Below are positions 25,489-34,766 of a stretch of 64,000 nucleotides of DNA, in pieces (within the stretch, counting starts at the first letter, position 1; every line of letters starts with the position of its first letter). The notes under the pieces are model-generated. The model did not search any database. It was not told the origin of the DNA and worked only from the letters and a program-made list of their open reading frames with translations. The position numbers and the translations under genes were made by a program. Source of the DNA: JAIXWP01 sp965247015 (GTDB lineage Bacteria > Bacteroidota > Bacteroidia > Flavobacteriales_D > Sanyastnellaceae); the NCBI GenBank assembly GCA_965247015.1, contig CBDFGG010000004.1, positions 372,001 to 436,000 on the forward strand. Reading direction: 5' to 3'.

Positions 25489-27921
25489 ATGATGCGCTTT
25501 CAAAAAATTGTTTTTCTTTTTCTTTTCATTGCACCTCTCTTTTCTTTTGCCCAATCAGCGAAATCCTTCACATTGAGCGGCGAGATTAGAGATGCTGAAA
25601 CTGGAGAAACACTTCCCGGAGCGACCATCAAAGCGATGCCTATTTCGAGAGCCGCAACAGCCAATCTTTATGGCTTCTACTCTCTCACATTGCCCGCAGG
25701 AAAATATGACATCGAGTTTTCTTATTTGGGCTACGCTTCGCAAAAATTCCAAATCGATCTACAACAAGACGAAAGACGAAATATCTCTTTAGGCTCCTCG
25801 GTCAAGACAACTGAAGTCATCGAGATTACTGCAGATAAAAGCAGAAATACAGAAAGTACAGATGTTGGAAAAATTGAATTAGATGTCGATCAAATAAAAA
25901 AATTACCCGTTCTGCTTGGTGAAATAGATATTCTAAAAACAATAACGCTACTGCCAGGAGTGCAAACAGGTGGTGAGGGAAGCGCCGGTTTTTACGTACG
26001 TGGCGGTGGTGCTGATCAGAATTTAATTCTACTTGATAACGCCGCAGTTTATAACGCGAGTCACTTGTTTGGCTTCTTCTCTGTATTTAATGCAGATGCT
26101 GTAAAAAATTTGGAACTCACCAAAGGCGGAGTACCTGCCAACTTCGGGGGCCGACTTTCTTCGGTGCTTGATATTTCATTGAAAGAAGGAAATAATAAAG
26201 AATACCACGCCGAGGGAGGTGTGGGATTGATTGCATCTCGATTTACTGTTGAAGGTCCTATAAAAAAAGATACGTCTTCATTTATCATCAGTGGTCGTAG
26301 AACTTACATCGATCTTTTGCTCAAGCCATTTATCAAGGAAGGCAGTGCGCTCGATGGTTCGGGCTATTATTTCTATGATTTAAATGCAAAAGTAAATTAC
26401 CGACTTTCAAGCAAAGACCAAGTTTTTCTAAGTGGATACTTCGGTCGCGATGTGTTTGGATTTAGTAGCGAAAATTCTGGTTTCTCTACTCGTATTCCAT
26501 GGGGAAATGCAACGGCGACGGCTCGATGGAATCGCATTATTAGCGATAAACTTTTCATGAACACTATTCTCACATTTACTGATTATAAATTTTCCTTTGA
26601 GGCAAAGCAAGAACAATTTGAATTTGCATTGAACAGCGGTATTCAAGATTGGGGAGCGAAGGTTCAGTGGAATTATTATCCCAACTATCGCCATAGTATC
26701 AAATGGGGTGTGGATTATACATATCACATCTTTACTCCTAATAGCGTTTATGCGCGCAGTGGAGATACAGAATTTGACACTGGAGAAAAAGTACAATTGC
26801 TCTCACACGAAGTTGCTGGATATATTCTCGATGAATTTGATATCACAGAAAATTTAAAAATCAACGCTGGAATTCGTTATTCCTACTTTGCACATGTAGG
26901 TCCTTTTACACGCTTCACTCAGCAACAAACGCCATCTTTTGGACAAACGCTGCCTCCAACGACTACCGTTTATGAGCGTGGACAAAAAGTAGGAGATTAC
27001 TCAGGCTTCGAACCTAGAATTAATTTCAGATTGAATGTCGACAAATACTCATCCATTAAAGGTGGGTATATGAGAAACTATCAATACATCCACTTGACAA
27101 GCCTAAGCCCAACAAGTCTTCCAACGGATGTATGGTTGCCATCTACAGAAGTTCTCCAACCACAAGCAGGACAACAAGTCAGCTTGGGATATTTCAGAAA
27201 CTTCTTCAATGACATGTTCGAAACTAGTTTTGAACTTTACTACAAAACGATGGAGAATCTGTCAGAATATGAAGAAGGTGCGCAGCCTGAAAACACGGTA
27301 AGCGATAACATTGATAATCTCCTTGTATTCGGTAAAGGAAGAAGTTATGGTGCAGAATTATTTATCAAAAAAAGATTGGGTATTTGGACGGGATGGATGG
27401 GATACACACTATCAAAAACCGAACGTTTGTTCGAGGATCTAAACTCAGGCAACTGGTTCCCTTCACGCTGGGACAGAAGACACGATGTTAGCTTCGTTTC
27501 GACAGTAAAAGTTTCACCACGAGTAGAACTTGGATTCGTGTTTGTCTACGGAACTGGCAATGCCATTACACTTCCAGTAGAGCGTTATTTCTATGAAAAC
27601 AGAGTTGTCGATGTATACGGCGAAAGAAATAGCTTCCGAATGGCCCCCTATCATCGTGCGGATATTTCATGTACATTATATCCAAAGAAAAAAGAAGAGC
27701 CGAAGAGCGAATTACTTCCTGAAGAAGTGGTGGTGAAGAGAAAGAGAAAGTTTGAAAGCAATTGGAATTTTAGTGTGTACAATTTGTACAATCGCAGAAA
27801 TCCATACTTCCTTTATTTTGGTAATGATGGCGATCTTCAAGCGGGCACTCTTCAAATTAAAGCATACCAAGTAAGTTTATTCCCTGTTCTACCAAGTGTT
27901 ACTTGGAACTTTAAATTCTAA
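25489..27921 (+). CDS. TonB-dependent outer-membrane receptor with carboxypeptidase-like N-domain
   Basis: 810 residues. Signal peptide (KIVFLFLFIAPLFSFAQ). A CarboxypepD_reg-like beta-sandwich at about 27-112 (LSGEIRDAETGETLPGATI, GKYDIEFSYLGYASQKF), then the plug at about 115-235 (GEGSAGFYVRGGGADQNLIL, GVPANFGGRLSSVLDI), then a barrel to the end (VTWNFKF). No SusC-type signature motif and no SusD gene, so a siderophore, vitamin or other small substrate is likely rather than a glycan. Its stop codon overlaps the ABC exporter start by one base, a link worth noting. Confidence 0.9.
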   Translation: MMRFQKIVFLFLFIAPLFSFAQSAKSFTLSGEIRDAETGETLPGATIKAMPISRAATANLYGFYSLTLPAGKYDIEFSYLGYASQKFQIDLQQDERRNISLGSSVKTTEVIEITADKSRNTESTDVGKIELDVDQIKKLPVLLGEIDILKTITLLPGVQTGGEGSAGFYVRGGGADQNLILLDNAAVYNASHLFGFFSVFNADAVKNLELTKGGVPANFGGRLSSVLDISLKEGNNKEYHAEGGVGLIASRFTVEGPIKKDTSSFIISGRRTYIDLLLKPFIKEGSALDGSGYYFYDLNAKVNYRLSSKDQVFLSGYFGRDVFGFSSENSGFSTRIPWGNATATARWNRIISDKLFMNTILTFTDYKFSFEAKQEQFEFALNSGIQDWGAKVQWNYYPNYRHSIKWGVDYTYHIFTPNSVYARSGDTEFDTGEKVQLLSHEVAGYILDEFDITENLKINAGIRYSYFAHVGPFTRFTQQQTPSFGQTLPPTTTVYERGQKVGDYSGFEPRINFRLNVDKYSSIKGGYMRNYQYIHLTSLSPTSLPTDVWLPSTEVLQPQAGQQVSLGYFRNFFNDMFETSFELYYKTMENLSEYEEGAQPENTVSDNIDNLLVFGKGRSYGAELFIKKRLGIWTGWMGYTLSKTERLFEDLNSGNWFPSRWDRRHDVSFVSTVKVSPRVELGFVFVYGTGNAITLPVERYFYENRVVDVYGERNSFRMAPYHRADISCTLYPKKKEEPKSELLPEEVVVKRKRKFESNWNFSVYNLYNRRNPYFLYFGNDGDLQAGTLQIKAYQVSLFPVLPSVTWNFKF

Positions 27922-29783
27922 TGAAGAATCTAGGATACCTCAATAAATACTTTTGGAAATATAGAGGGCGTCTCTTTATGGGATTCTTCTTCATTGTGCT
28001 TGCCAACATTTTCAATGTCTACGCGCCTATTATTGTGGGTGATGGAATTGATTTTCTTGCTGAATCCATTTCAGCAGTCAATAAGATGAATAGCGGCACT
28101 CAGGAAATCACCGTTGACAACCCCAAGAGTCTTCAATATTTCTACGACCTCTTTAACATAGAAAATCATTCTGTTGCCCTTTATAAAGAAAGTTATGTTG
28201 GACAAATCGTGTGGGTCGGTGTTCTTCTCGCATTGGGATATTTAATTTTTTACTTGATAAAAGGGGTTTTCCTCTTCTACCAGCGTCAGACCATTATCGT
28301 GATGTCGCGTTATATCGAGTATGATCTAAAAAATGAGATATACGATCAATATCAAAAACTCGACACCTCTTTTTATAAAAAGAATCGAACTGGTGACATT
28401 ATGAATCGCATCAGCGAAGATGTCAATCGTGTGCGAATGTATCTCGGTCCCGCAGTGATGTACACCATCAATCTTATCATTCTTGTAGTTATGTGTATTT
28501 GGGTGATGTGGGACTTCGATAGCGAACTTACGTTGTACACCCTATCCCCTCTTCCATTCATGATGTTGCTGATTTTTTATGTAAGTACCATCATCAATCG
28601 CAGAACAGATCGTGTCCAAAAACAGCAGTCCAAGCTTGCCACCATGGTGCAAGAAACAATGAGCGGAATTCGTGTCTTGAAAGCGTTCAACCGCGAAGAT
28701 TATTTCGAAAAAGAATTTCAGAAAGAAAGTGATGACTATAAAAACAAACAACTAGGGCTTGTAAAAGCCGACGCACTGTTCATGCCCGTTATTGCATTAC
28801 TAGTTGGACTCAGCACTATTCTTACTGTATACATTGGTTCCACGAAAGTGATGGCAGGAGAGCTTTCTTATGGCGTAATTGTACAATTTGTTTTTTATGT
28901 CAATCAATTGACATGGCCTTTTGCGAGTGTGGGTTGGGTAACGAGTCTTGTTCAAAAAGCGGAAGCAAGTCAAGCTCGAATCAATGAATTTCTTCTCAGC
29001 AAACCTGAAGTTTATAATACAGAACCGAACAAACATTCGGTGGAGGGAAATATTGAATTTAAAGACGTCAAATTTACATATCCAGACACTGGTGTTGAGG
29101 CTATCAGGGGGCTTTCATTTAAAATAAATAAAGGAGAACGCCTTGCTATTGTAGGCCGCACCGGTAGCGGAAAATCAACGATCGCCCAACTTATCCTCCG
29201 ACTCTTTGATACTACTTCTGGTGAAATTCTAATCGACGGTAAAAAGATCCAACAACAGAATCTCGAGGGACTCCGTGAGTCTATTGGTTACGTTCCTCAA
29301 GAAGTATTTTTATTCTCTGAATCCATTCAAAATAATATTTCTTTCGGAGTAAACTCGCTCTCGGAAGAGCAGCGCAACCAAGCAGCAAAAGACGCCGATG
29401 TGTATGACAATATCATCGATTTCCCTAAGAAATTTGAAACCATTCTTGGAGAACGAGGAATCAATTTGAGTGGTGGGCAAAAGCAAAGAGTGTCCATCGC
29501 ACGTGCGATTGCAAAGGACCCTAATATTTTAATTTTCGATGATTGCCTTTCTGCAGTGGATACTGAAACGGAAGAACACATCCTTCAAGCGCTCGACCGA
29601 ATCATGCAGAATAAAACGAGCATCATTATATCACATAGAATATCGAGTATAAAAAATGCAGATAAAATTATCGTACTCGATAATGGTCAAGTTGCCGAGG
29701 AAGGCTCGCACGCAGAACTTCTCACTAAGAAAGGGTTGTATGCGGCGATGTATGAACGCCAGTTAAAAATGGAGAATAATTAA
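27921..29783 (+). CDS. ABC exporter subunit (MsbA/MDR type), permease fused to ATPase
   Basis: 620 residues. Transmembrane domain (about 15-330) with a long insertion between the first two helices (about 46-85), then an ATPase with Walker A GRTGSGKST (about 411-419), signature NLSGGQKQR, and switch His in ISHRIS. Walker B is NILIFDDCLSAVD: the residue after the aspartate is Asp, not the catalytic Glu. This is the pattern of the degenerate half of heterodimeric exporters such as BmrC or TM287, so a partner subunit may be encoded elsewhere. It overlaps the receptor gene by one base and the following convergent gene by four bases. Confidence 0.9.
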   Translation: MKNLGYLNKYFWKYRGRLFMGFFFIVLANIFNVYAPIIVGDGIDFLAESISAVNKMNSGTQEITVDNPKSLQYFYDLFNIENHSVALYKESYVGQIVWVGVLLALGYLIFYLIKGVFLFYQRQTIIVMSRYIEYDLKNEIYDQYQKLDTSFYKKNRTGDIMNRISEDVNRVRMYLGPAVMYTINLIILVVMCIWVMWDFDSELTLYTLSPLPFMMLLIFYVSTIINRRTDRVQKQQSKLATMVQETMSGIRVLKAFNREDYFEKEFQKESDDYKNKQLGLVKADALFMPVIALLVGLSTILTVYIGSTKVMAGELSYGVIVQFVFYVNQLTWPFASVGWVTSLVQKAEASQARINEFLLSKPEVYNTEPNKHSVEGNIEFKDVKFTYPDTGVEAIRGLSFKINKGERLAIVGRTGSGKSTIAQLILRLFDTTSGEILIDGKKIQQQNLEGLRESIGYVPQEVFLFSESIQNNISFGVNSLSEEQRNQAAKDADVYDNIIDFPKKFETILGERGINLSGGQKQRVSIARAIAKDPNILIFDDCLSAVDTETEEHILQALDRIMQNKTSIIISHRISSIKNADKIIVLDNGQVAEEGSHAELLTKKGLYAAMYERQLKMENN

Positions 29784-31414
29784 TCCAAACAATTTTCTCC
29801 GTAAGAATTAATTAGCACCAAAAAATCTTCAATGCTCACTTCTCCATCCCCGTTGATATCGGCAATACAATTGTTGGTGCAGTTCCATTCATTGTAGAAA
29901 ATAACTAGATCAGCACCTCCTACAATATTGTCATTATTTAAATCAGCGCAAAAACTTGCAACTGGAGTCACCGTCAATAACACTTCTCTGCGATACTCAT
30001 TGAAAGCACCATTTCCTTTTACAATTAAATTGTAAATACCTTCACTATTTTCAGGACAAGTAATAGACAGTACAACAGACTGCGGAGAGTCGACATTATT
30101 TTCACTCCATACGACTTCAAATCCTTCTGGTAATCCCTCTACTGTGAAAGCAATGGGGCCACTCCAGCCTTCTGATGCATCCACTTGAAAATATGCCGTT
30201 TCGCTTTCCGGTACCGATTGTTGTTGAGGTGTCACATGTAAAAAATTAGGCTGGACGATAAATAGACCATTATCGATATCTGACACAGGTACTATTCCAC
30301 TTGCGAAATATGGATAGTGCATCCAAGTACCATCAAAAGTGGAGAGATTATCGTTTAAATAATGATCGAAATATGCCACCTCGGAAATGTCTAATGTTTC
30401 CACTCCTGTGACATCCAAAATTCTCAAACCAGCGGTGTAATTACTTTGATAACACAAATTATCAAGGATATATAAATTGTGATCAATTGCCTCTGTAGGA
30501 CCAACAAAATCCCCCATATATACAGGGCTATCCAAATTATTTACATCCCATACAAGGGTTCTCGTATTTCCTACAATTCCATTGTACTCATCTAGCTCAT
30601 CATTCATTAAAAGATGTCTTCCATCTGCGGTAAGCCAACCTTGATGGCAGTATGCGCTATTGGGATAGCCTGTAATGCTAACAGTGGTGATATCTGTCGG
30701 ATCTGTTGCATTTACAATCGTCAAATTAGCCGGATTATTTCCGTTGTAACAAAACACGATCACATCACCCTGGTAGTCTTGATCAGGTCCATTATAAGTG
30801 ACTACTTGTGCCTCGTGTGTGTATCCATCCAAATTATATCCTCCAGCAATGACAGGCTGCAAAGGATTATTAATATTTACTACATGCAATCCACCGCTGT
30901 AAGTATTGGTGCCGCACGCATAGAGCATTCCTGTTTCTTCGTGAATCACTAGTGTATGACATCTTCCAAAGCCGGAATAGTGAGCATCCGAGGCAAAAGT
31001 TGTTGGGGGATTTGAAACGTTGCGAAGCTTTGTGAGATCAAATACTTGCAATCCGTGTCCATTCGCCTCACTTCCTACAAAAAGGTAATTATTGAAAACA
31101 CGAAAGGTGCGCCAAAGTGAGCTCACAGTATGCGTTGGAAGTGTGCCCAAATAAATTGGATTCGCAGGATCTTCTATATCAATAAATGCTACACCTGAAG
31201 ATTTCCCTAAAATCACATACTCTTTTCCATCCAGTGGGTCAGTCCATCCCCACACTTCATTAGTTGTTCCATTGCCAATCTGCGCAGGCGTCATGTGTGT
31301 CCAGAAATCAATATTTTCGCATGGATAGATGTCAGCCATACCATTCTCACAGGGAGTTTGAGAGAATGAGCAGATTGCAAATAGAATTAAAAGGCTGGTA
31401 ATTAATGGTCTCAT
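29780..31414 (-). CDS. Choice-of-anchor B family secreted protein with dockerin-like C-terminus
   Basis: 544 residues from ATG 31414, chosen because a signal peptide follows at once (MRPLITSLLILFAICSFSQ); an in-frame open region to 31585 runs through the divergent gene. Residues about 35-415 are a beta-propeller-like domain of the choice-of-anchor B type: EVWGWTDPLDGKEYVILG, SSLWRTFRVFNNYLFVGSEA, FGRCHTLVIHEETGMLYACG. An Ig-like domain follows. The end, from about 490, has two Ca-binding loops, DLNNDNIVGGADLVIFYNEW and DINGDGEVSIEDFLVLINSY, a dockerin type I-like EF-hand pair in place of a T9SS signal. Probably extracellular. Confidence 0.82.
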   Translation of the reverse strand: MRPLITSLLILFAICSFSQTPCENGMADIYPCENIDFWTHMTPAQIGNGTTNEVWGWTDPLDGKEYVILGKSSGVAFIDIEDPANPIYLGTLPTHTVSSLWRTFRVFNNYLFVGSEANGHGLQVFDLTKLRNVSNPPTTFASDAHYSGFGRCHTLVIHEETGMLYACGTNTYSGGLHVVNINNPLQPVIAGGYNLDGYTHEAQVVTYNGPDQDYQGDVIVFCYNGNNPANLTIVNATDPTDITTVSITGYPNSAYCHQGWLTADGRHLLMNDELDEYNGIVGNTRTLVWDVNNLDSPVYMGDFVGPTEAIDHNLYILDNLCYQSNYTAGLRILDVTGVETLDISEVAYFDHYLNDNLSTFDGTWMHYPYFASGIVPVSDIDNGLFIVQPNFLHVTPQQQSVPESETAYFQVDASEGWSGPIAFTVEGLPEGFEVVWSENNVDSPQSVVLSITCPENSEGIYNLIVKGNGAFNEYRREVLLTVTPVASFCADLNNDNIVGGADLVIFYNEWNCTNNCIADINGDGEVSIEDFLVLINSYGENCLD

Positions 31415-31475
31415 AAAGCAAAGATGAGCGAAATCCCCTAATGAACCATCAGTTAACTTGATTGTTTTATAGCCT

Positions 31476-32375
31476 ATGAAAATACTGATTAGCGGAGGTT
31501 CAGGCCTCGTTGGATCGCATTTGATCACGAAACTCGTTGCACAAGGAAACGCTGTGATTAATCTCACTACCAAGAAAAATCTCAAAAGCGATCACCCACA
31601 AATTGTCCATAGTTATTGGAATCCATCCACCGGAGAGTTTGATGCTAACGAAGTAAAAGCTTTTGACGCTGTTATCAATTTAGCAGGATATAATGTATCC
31701 AACAGATGGACAAAAGAGACAAAAGAAGTTCTAGTTTCAAGCAGAATTAATAGTACCAATTTGCTCATTAAAATTTGTGAGCAAGCCGAAAAAAAACCAC
31801 ACACTTTTTTATCGACCAGTGCATCGGGATTTTACAAATCTTCATTGGAACTCCAGAACGAAGAGGCCACAGCGGGACCGGGATTTCTTTCCGATCTAAC
31901 TGTTGCCTGGGAAAACGCAACCCTTCCTACGCTGCAAATGGGCATGCGAAGAGTTATTCTACGTGTCGGTGTTGTACTTGATCAAAACGATGGTGCGCTA
32001 GCCAAAATGGTTCCCTTCTTTAAACTAGGACTAGGAAGCGCAACGGGAACTGGAAAGCAATACATGAGTTGGATTCACCTTGACGATCTTGTCAATCTCT
32101 ATATTCATGCACTGGAAAAGCCAATTGAAGGAACCTTTAATGCGAATGCACCCGGCACTTGCACCAACGCTGTCTTTTCGAAAGCTCTTGCAAATGCACT
32201 TGACAAACCTTTCTTTTTCCCTAATGTCCCTGCTTTTGCATTAAAATTATTATTTGGTGAAATGAGTAGTATGCTACTAAATAGCCAACGTATCTCTTCA
32301 GAAAAAATAACAAGTACAGGCTTCAAGTTTCAGTACCCACAAATCGAAGAAGCACTAAACGAGATTTATTCATGA
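31476..32375 (+). CDS. TIGR01777 family NAD(P)-dependent oxidoreductase
   Basis: 299 residues. Rossmann motif GGSGLVGSHLI at 7-17; the family blocks INLAGYNVSNRWTKETKEVL (about 67-86) and FLSTSASGFYKS (about 107-118); and the C-terminal GTFNANAPGTCTNAVF (about 224-239). YfcH/SulA-like epimerases of unknown substrate. The stop overlaps the photolyase ATG by four bases (32372-32375), so the two are translationally coupled. This pairing with photolyase is seen elsewhere in light-responsive clusters (recollection). The 61-base upstream gap lacks a TAnnTTTG box on this strand. Confidence 0.88.
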   Translation: MKILISGGSGLVGSHLITKLVAQGNAVINLTTKKNLKSDHPQIVHSYWNPSTGEFDANEVKAFDAVINLAGYNVSNRWTKETKEVLVSSRINSTNLLIKICEQAEKKPHTFLSTSASGFYKSSLELQNEEATAGPGFLSDLTVAWENATLPTLQMGMRRVILRVGVVLDQNDGALAKMVPFFKLGLGSATGTGKQYMSWIHLDDLVNLYIHALEKPIEGTFNANAPGTCTNAVFSKALANALDKPFFFPNVPAFALKLLFGEMSSMLLNSQRISSEKITSTGFKFQYPQIEEALNEIYS

Positions 32376-33673
32376 GCCAAGCCATCACTATATTCTGGTT
32401 CCGTAGGGATTTAAGATTGCATGATAACGCCGCACTTTGGTCGGCATTAAAATCTGGAAATCCAGTATTACCTATTTTCATTTTTGATAAAGCGATTCTA
32501 GATCTGCTTCCTAAAAAAGATGCGCGCGTAGAATTCATTCATAATGAAATCGCAACAATGAAAGCGGTTTTAGAAAGCAAAGGTTCTTCGCTTCGCGTAT
32601 TCTATAGTACGCCAAGCGAAGTATTCCAACAGCTTACAGAAGAATACAAAATAGCGGAAGTATGGACCAATCGCGATTATGAGCCGTATGCTCAGGTGCG
32701 AGATAAAGCCATCTTTGAATTTTTACAAGAAAAAAATATTGCCTTCAAAGGCGCAAAGGATCATGTCATTTTTGAAAAAGATGAAGTGATCAAAGACGAC
32801 AAAAAACCATACACTGTTTTTACGCCCTACAGCCGAAAGTGGAAGACGCTCCTGAAGCCGTATCACTACAAAGCCTACCCTAACGAGAAATATGAAAACG
32901 CCTATATCAAAACTTCACCGTTTGAAAACATATCGCTTTCGAGCATGGGATTTGAGCCTTCAGGAATTGAAATTCCATCGCGTGAAATTTCTATAAATAT
33001 CATTGAAAAATATGATCAAACCCGCGACATTCCATCGATGCGTGGCACATCGCGTTTGAGCTTACACCTTCGCTTCGGCACCGTTAGCATTCGTGAATTA
33101 ACCAAAATAGCATTGGGTAAAAATGAAAAATGGCTGAACGAGCTCATTTGGCGTGACTTCTATCAAATGATTATTTGGCATTTTCCGCACAGCGTAGAAG
33201 GATCATTCAAGCCGCAATACGATCGCTTAGAATGGATCAACAATGCAGATGATTTTGAAAAATGGTGCAAGGGAAAAACAGGATATCCCATTGTGGATGC
33301 GGGCATGCGTGAATTAAATGCGACGGGCTTTATGCACAACCGCGTGCGAATGGTAGTGGCAAGTTTTCTTACCAAGCATTTGCTTATTGACTGGCGCTGG
33401 GGTGAAAGATATTTCGCTGAAAAATTATTAGACTTCGAGTTGGCAAGTAATATCGGAGGCTGGCAATGGGCCGCTGGCAGCGGTTGCGACGCGGCACCGT
33501 ACTTCAGAATCTTCAACCCAACAAGTCAAACCGAAAAATTTGACCCACAAAAAAAATACATCAAACACTGGGTACCTGAGTATGGAACACCAATGTATCC
33601 AAAGCCGATAGTAGAACACACCTTCGCTCGAAACAGATGTCTTGAAGCATTTAAAAAGGCGCTAAAAGAATAA
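32372..33673 (+). CDS. phrB: Deoxyribodipyrimidine photolyase (CPD class I)
   Basis: 433 residues. N-terminal antenna-binding alpha/beta domain (TIFWFRRDLRLHDNAALWSA) and a helical FAD domain: RGTSRLSLHLRFG (about 224), ELIWRDFYQMIIWHF (about 254), NRVRMVVASFLTKHLLIDWR (about 321), and GGWQWAAGSGCDAAPYFRIF followed by NP, where the Asn (about 381) faces the flavin in CPD photolyases. Repairs UV cyclobutane dimers in the cytoplasm using blue light. Trp residues for electron transfer are present (IGGWQWAAG). It follows TIGR01777 with a 4-base overlap; the CoA transferase follows after 13 bases. Confidence 0.95.
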   Translation: MSQAITIFWFRRDLRLHDNAALWSALKSGNPVLPIFIFDKAILDLLPKKDARVEFIHNEIATMKAVLESKGSSLRVFYSTPSEVFQQLTEEYKIAEVWTNRDYEPYAQVRDKAIFEFLQEKNIAFKGAKDHVIFEKDEVIKDDKKPYTVFTPYSRKWKTLLKPYHYKAYPNEKYENAYIKTSPFENISLSSMGFEPSGIEIPSREISINIIEKYDQTRDIPSMRGTSRLSLHLRFGTVSIRELTKIALGKNEKWLNELIWRDFYQMIIWHFPHSVEGSFKPQYDRLEWINNADDFEKWCKGKTGYPIVDAGMRELNATGFMHNRVRMVVASFLTKHLLIDWRWGERYFAEKLLDFELASNIGGWQWAAGSGCDAAPYFRIFNPTSQTEKFDPQKKYIKHWVPEYGTPMYPKPIVEHTFARNRCLEAFKKALKE

Positions 33674-33686
33674 CTACTTTAGCGCC

Positions 33687-34766
33687 ATGCAAGAGGTTTT
33701 TCAAGGGTTAAAAGTGATCGATTTATCGAGTGTTCTCGCAGGGCCTTCCGTTGGAATGTTCTTTGCCGAACTCGGTGCGCATGTCATCAAAATTGAAAAC
33801 CCAAAACAAGGTGGTGATGTCACTCGCTCTTGGAAAACCAATTCCGAAAAAGAGGGTTCTGTCAGTGCATATTGGTCGAGTATCAACTATAAAAAGGAAA
33901 TTAGATTTTTGAATTTAGCTGACTCTAATGACCGCATCGAATTAGAACAACTTCTTGCCAGCGCAGATATCCTTTTGACAAATTTCAAAAGTGGAGATGC
34001 TGCTAAATTTCAACTCGAACCACTTCAGCTTTTTCAAAAATATCCTTCTTTGATTCAAGCATCCATCTATGGATTTTCATCAAACGAAGATCGCGTGGCT
34101 TACGACGTTGTGGTGCAAGCAGAGACAGGATTCATGTATATGAATGGTGATACTTCTTCGGCTCCCACCAAAATGCCTGTAGCCCTGATGGATGTGCTCG
34201 CCGCGCATCAATTAAAAGAAGCAATTCTTATTGCACTTTATAGCAGATTGAAAACAGGAAAAGGAAAAATAATTTCTTGTTCTTTAGAGCGTGCAGGCAT
34301 CGCTTCATTGATCAATCAAGCAAGTAATTATTTGATGTCTGGAACGATTGCTAAAAGGGTTGGTTCATTGCATCCTAATATTGCTCCCTATGGAGAAATA
34401 ATTTCCAGTGCCGATAATAAACAAATCGTGCTTGCAATCGGCAGCGATCGTCAATTCGGCACTCTTTGCAATATCCTCAACTGTCCAGAAGTAGCCATAG
34501 ATCCACGCTTCGTGACCAATCAACAACGAGTAGCACATCGTATTTTACTTTTAGAAAAGCTTCAGCAAAAAGCTTTAGTGATAAATGCTGATCTATTAAT
34601 GAAGGCATTCATTGAAAATGACGTTCCTGCTGGATTGATAAAGGACATGACCGAAGTGCTTGGTACTCCTGTAGCTCAAGAGATGATTCGAGAAGAAACA
34701 ATAGAGGGACAACATACCAGAAGAATCACTTCAATAGCATTCGAAGATCTTACTCCGCAATCTTGA
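33687..34766 (+). CDS. CoA transferase family III (CaiB/BaiF)
   Basis: 359 residues. Family N-terminus VIDLSSVLAGPSVGMFFAEL and HVIKIENPKQGGD; the catalytic aspartate is in MPVALMDVLAAHQLKEA at about residue 168, matching Asp169 of formyl-CoA transferase; then LKTGKGKIISCSLERAG. Moves CoA between carboxylic acids; the substrate is unknown. It is probably cotranscribed with photolyase and TIGR01777 (13-base gap), although a functional link is not evident. Its last 17 bases overlap the convergent lytic transglycosylase gene. Confidence 0.85.
   Translation: MQEVFQGLKVIDLSSVLAGPSVGMFFAELGAHVIKIENPKQGGDVTRSWKTNSEKEGSVSAYWSSINYKKEIRFLNLADSNDRIELEQLLASADILLTNFKSGDAAKFQLEPLQLFQKYPSLIQASIYGFSSNEDRVAYDVVVQAETGFMYMNGDTSSAPTKMPVALMDVLAAHQLKEAILIALYSRLKTGKGKIISCSLERAGIASLINQASNYLMSGTIAKRVGSLHPNIAPYGEIISSADNKQIVLAIGSDRQFGTLCNILNCPEVAIDPRFVTNQQRVAHRILLLEKLQQKALVINADLLMKAFIENDVPAGLIKDMTEVLGTPVAQEMIREETIEGQHTRRITSIAFEDLTPQS

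Noticed and set aside
31415..31585. Longer N-terminus of the choice-of-anchor B protein
   Set aside because: The extra stretch overlaps the divergent TIGR01777 gene and precedes a perfect signal peptide that begins at ATG 31414.
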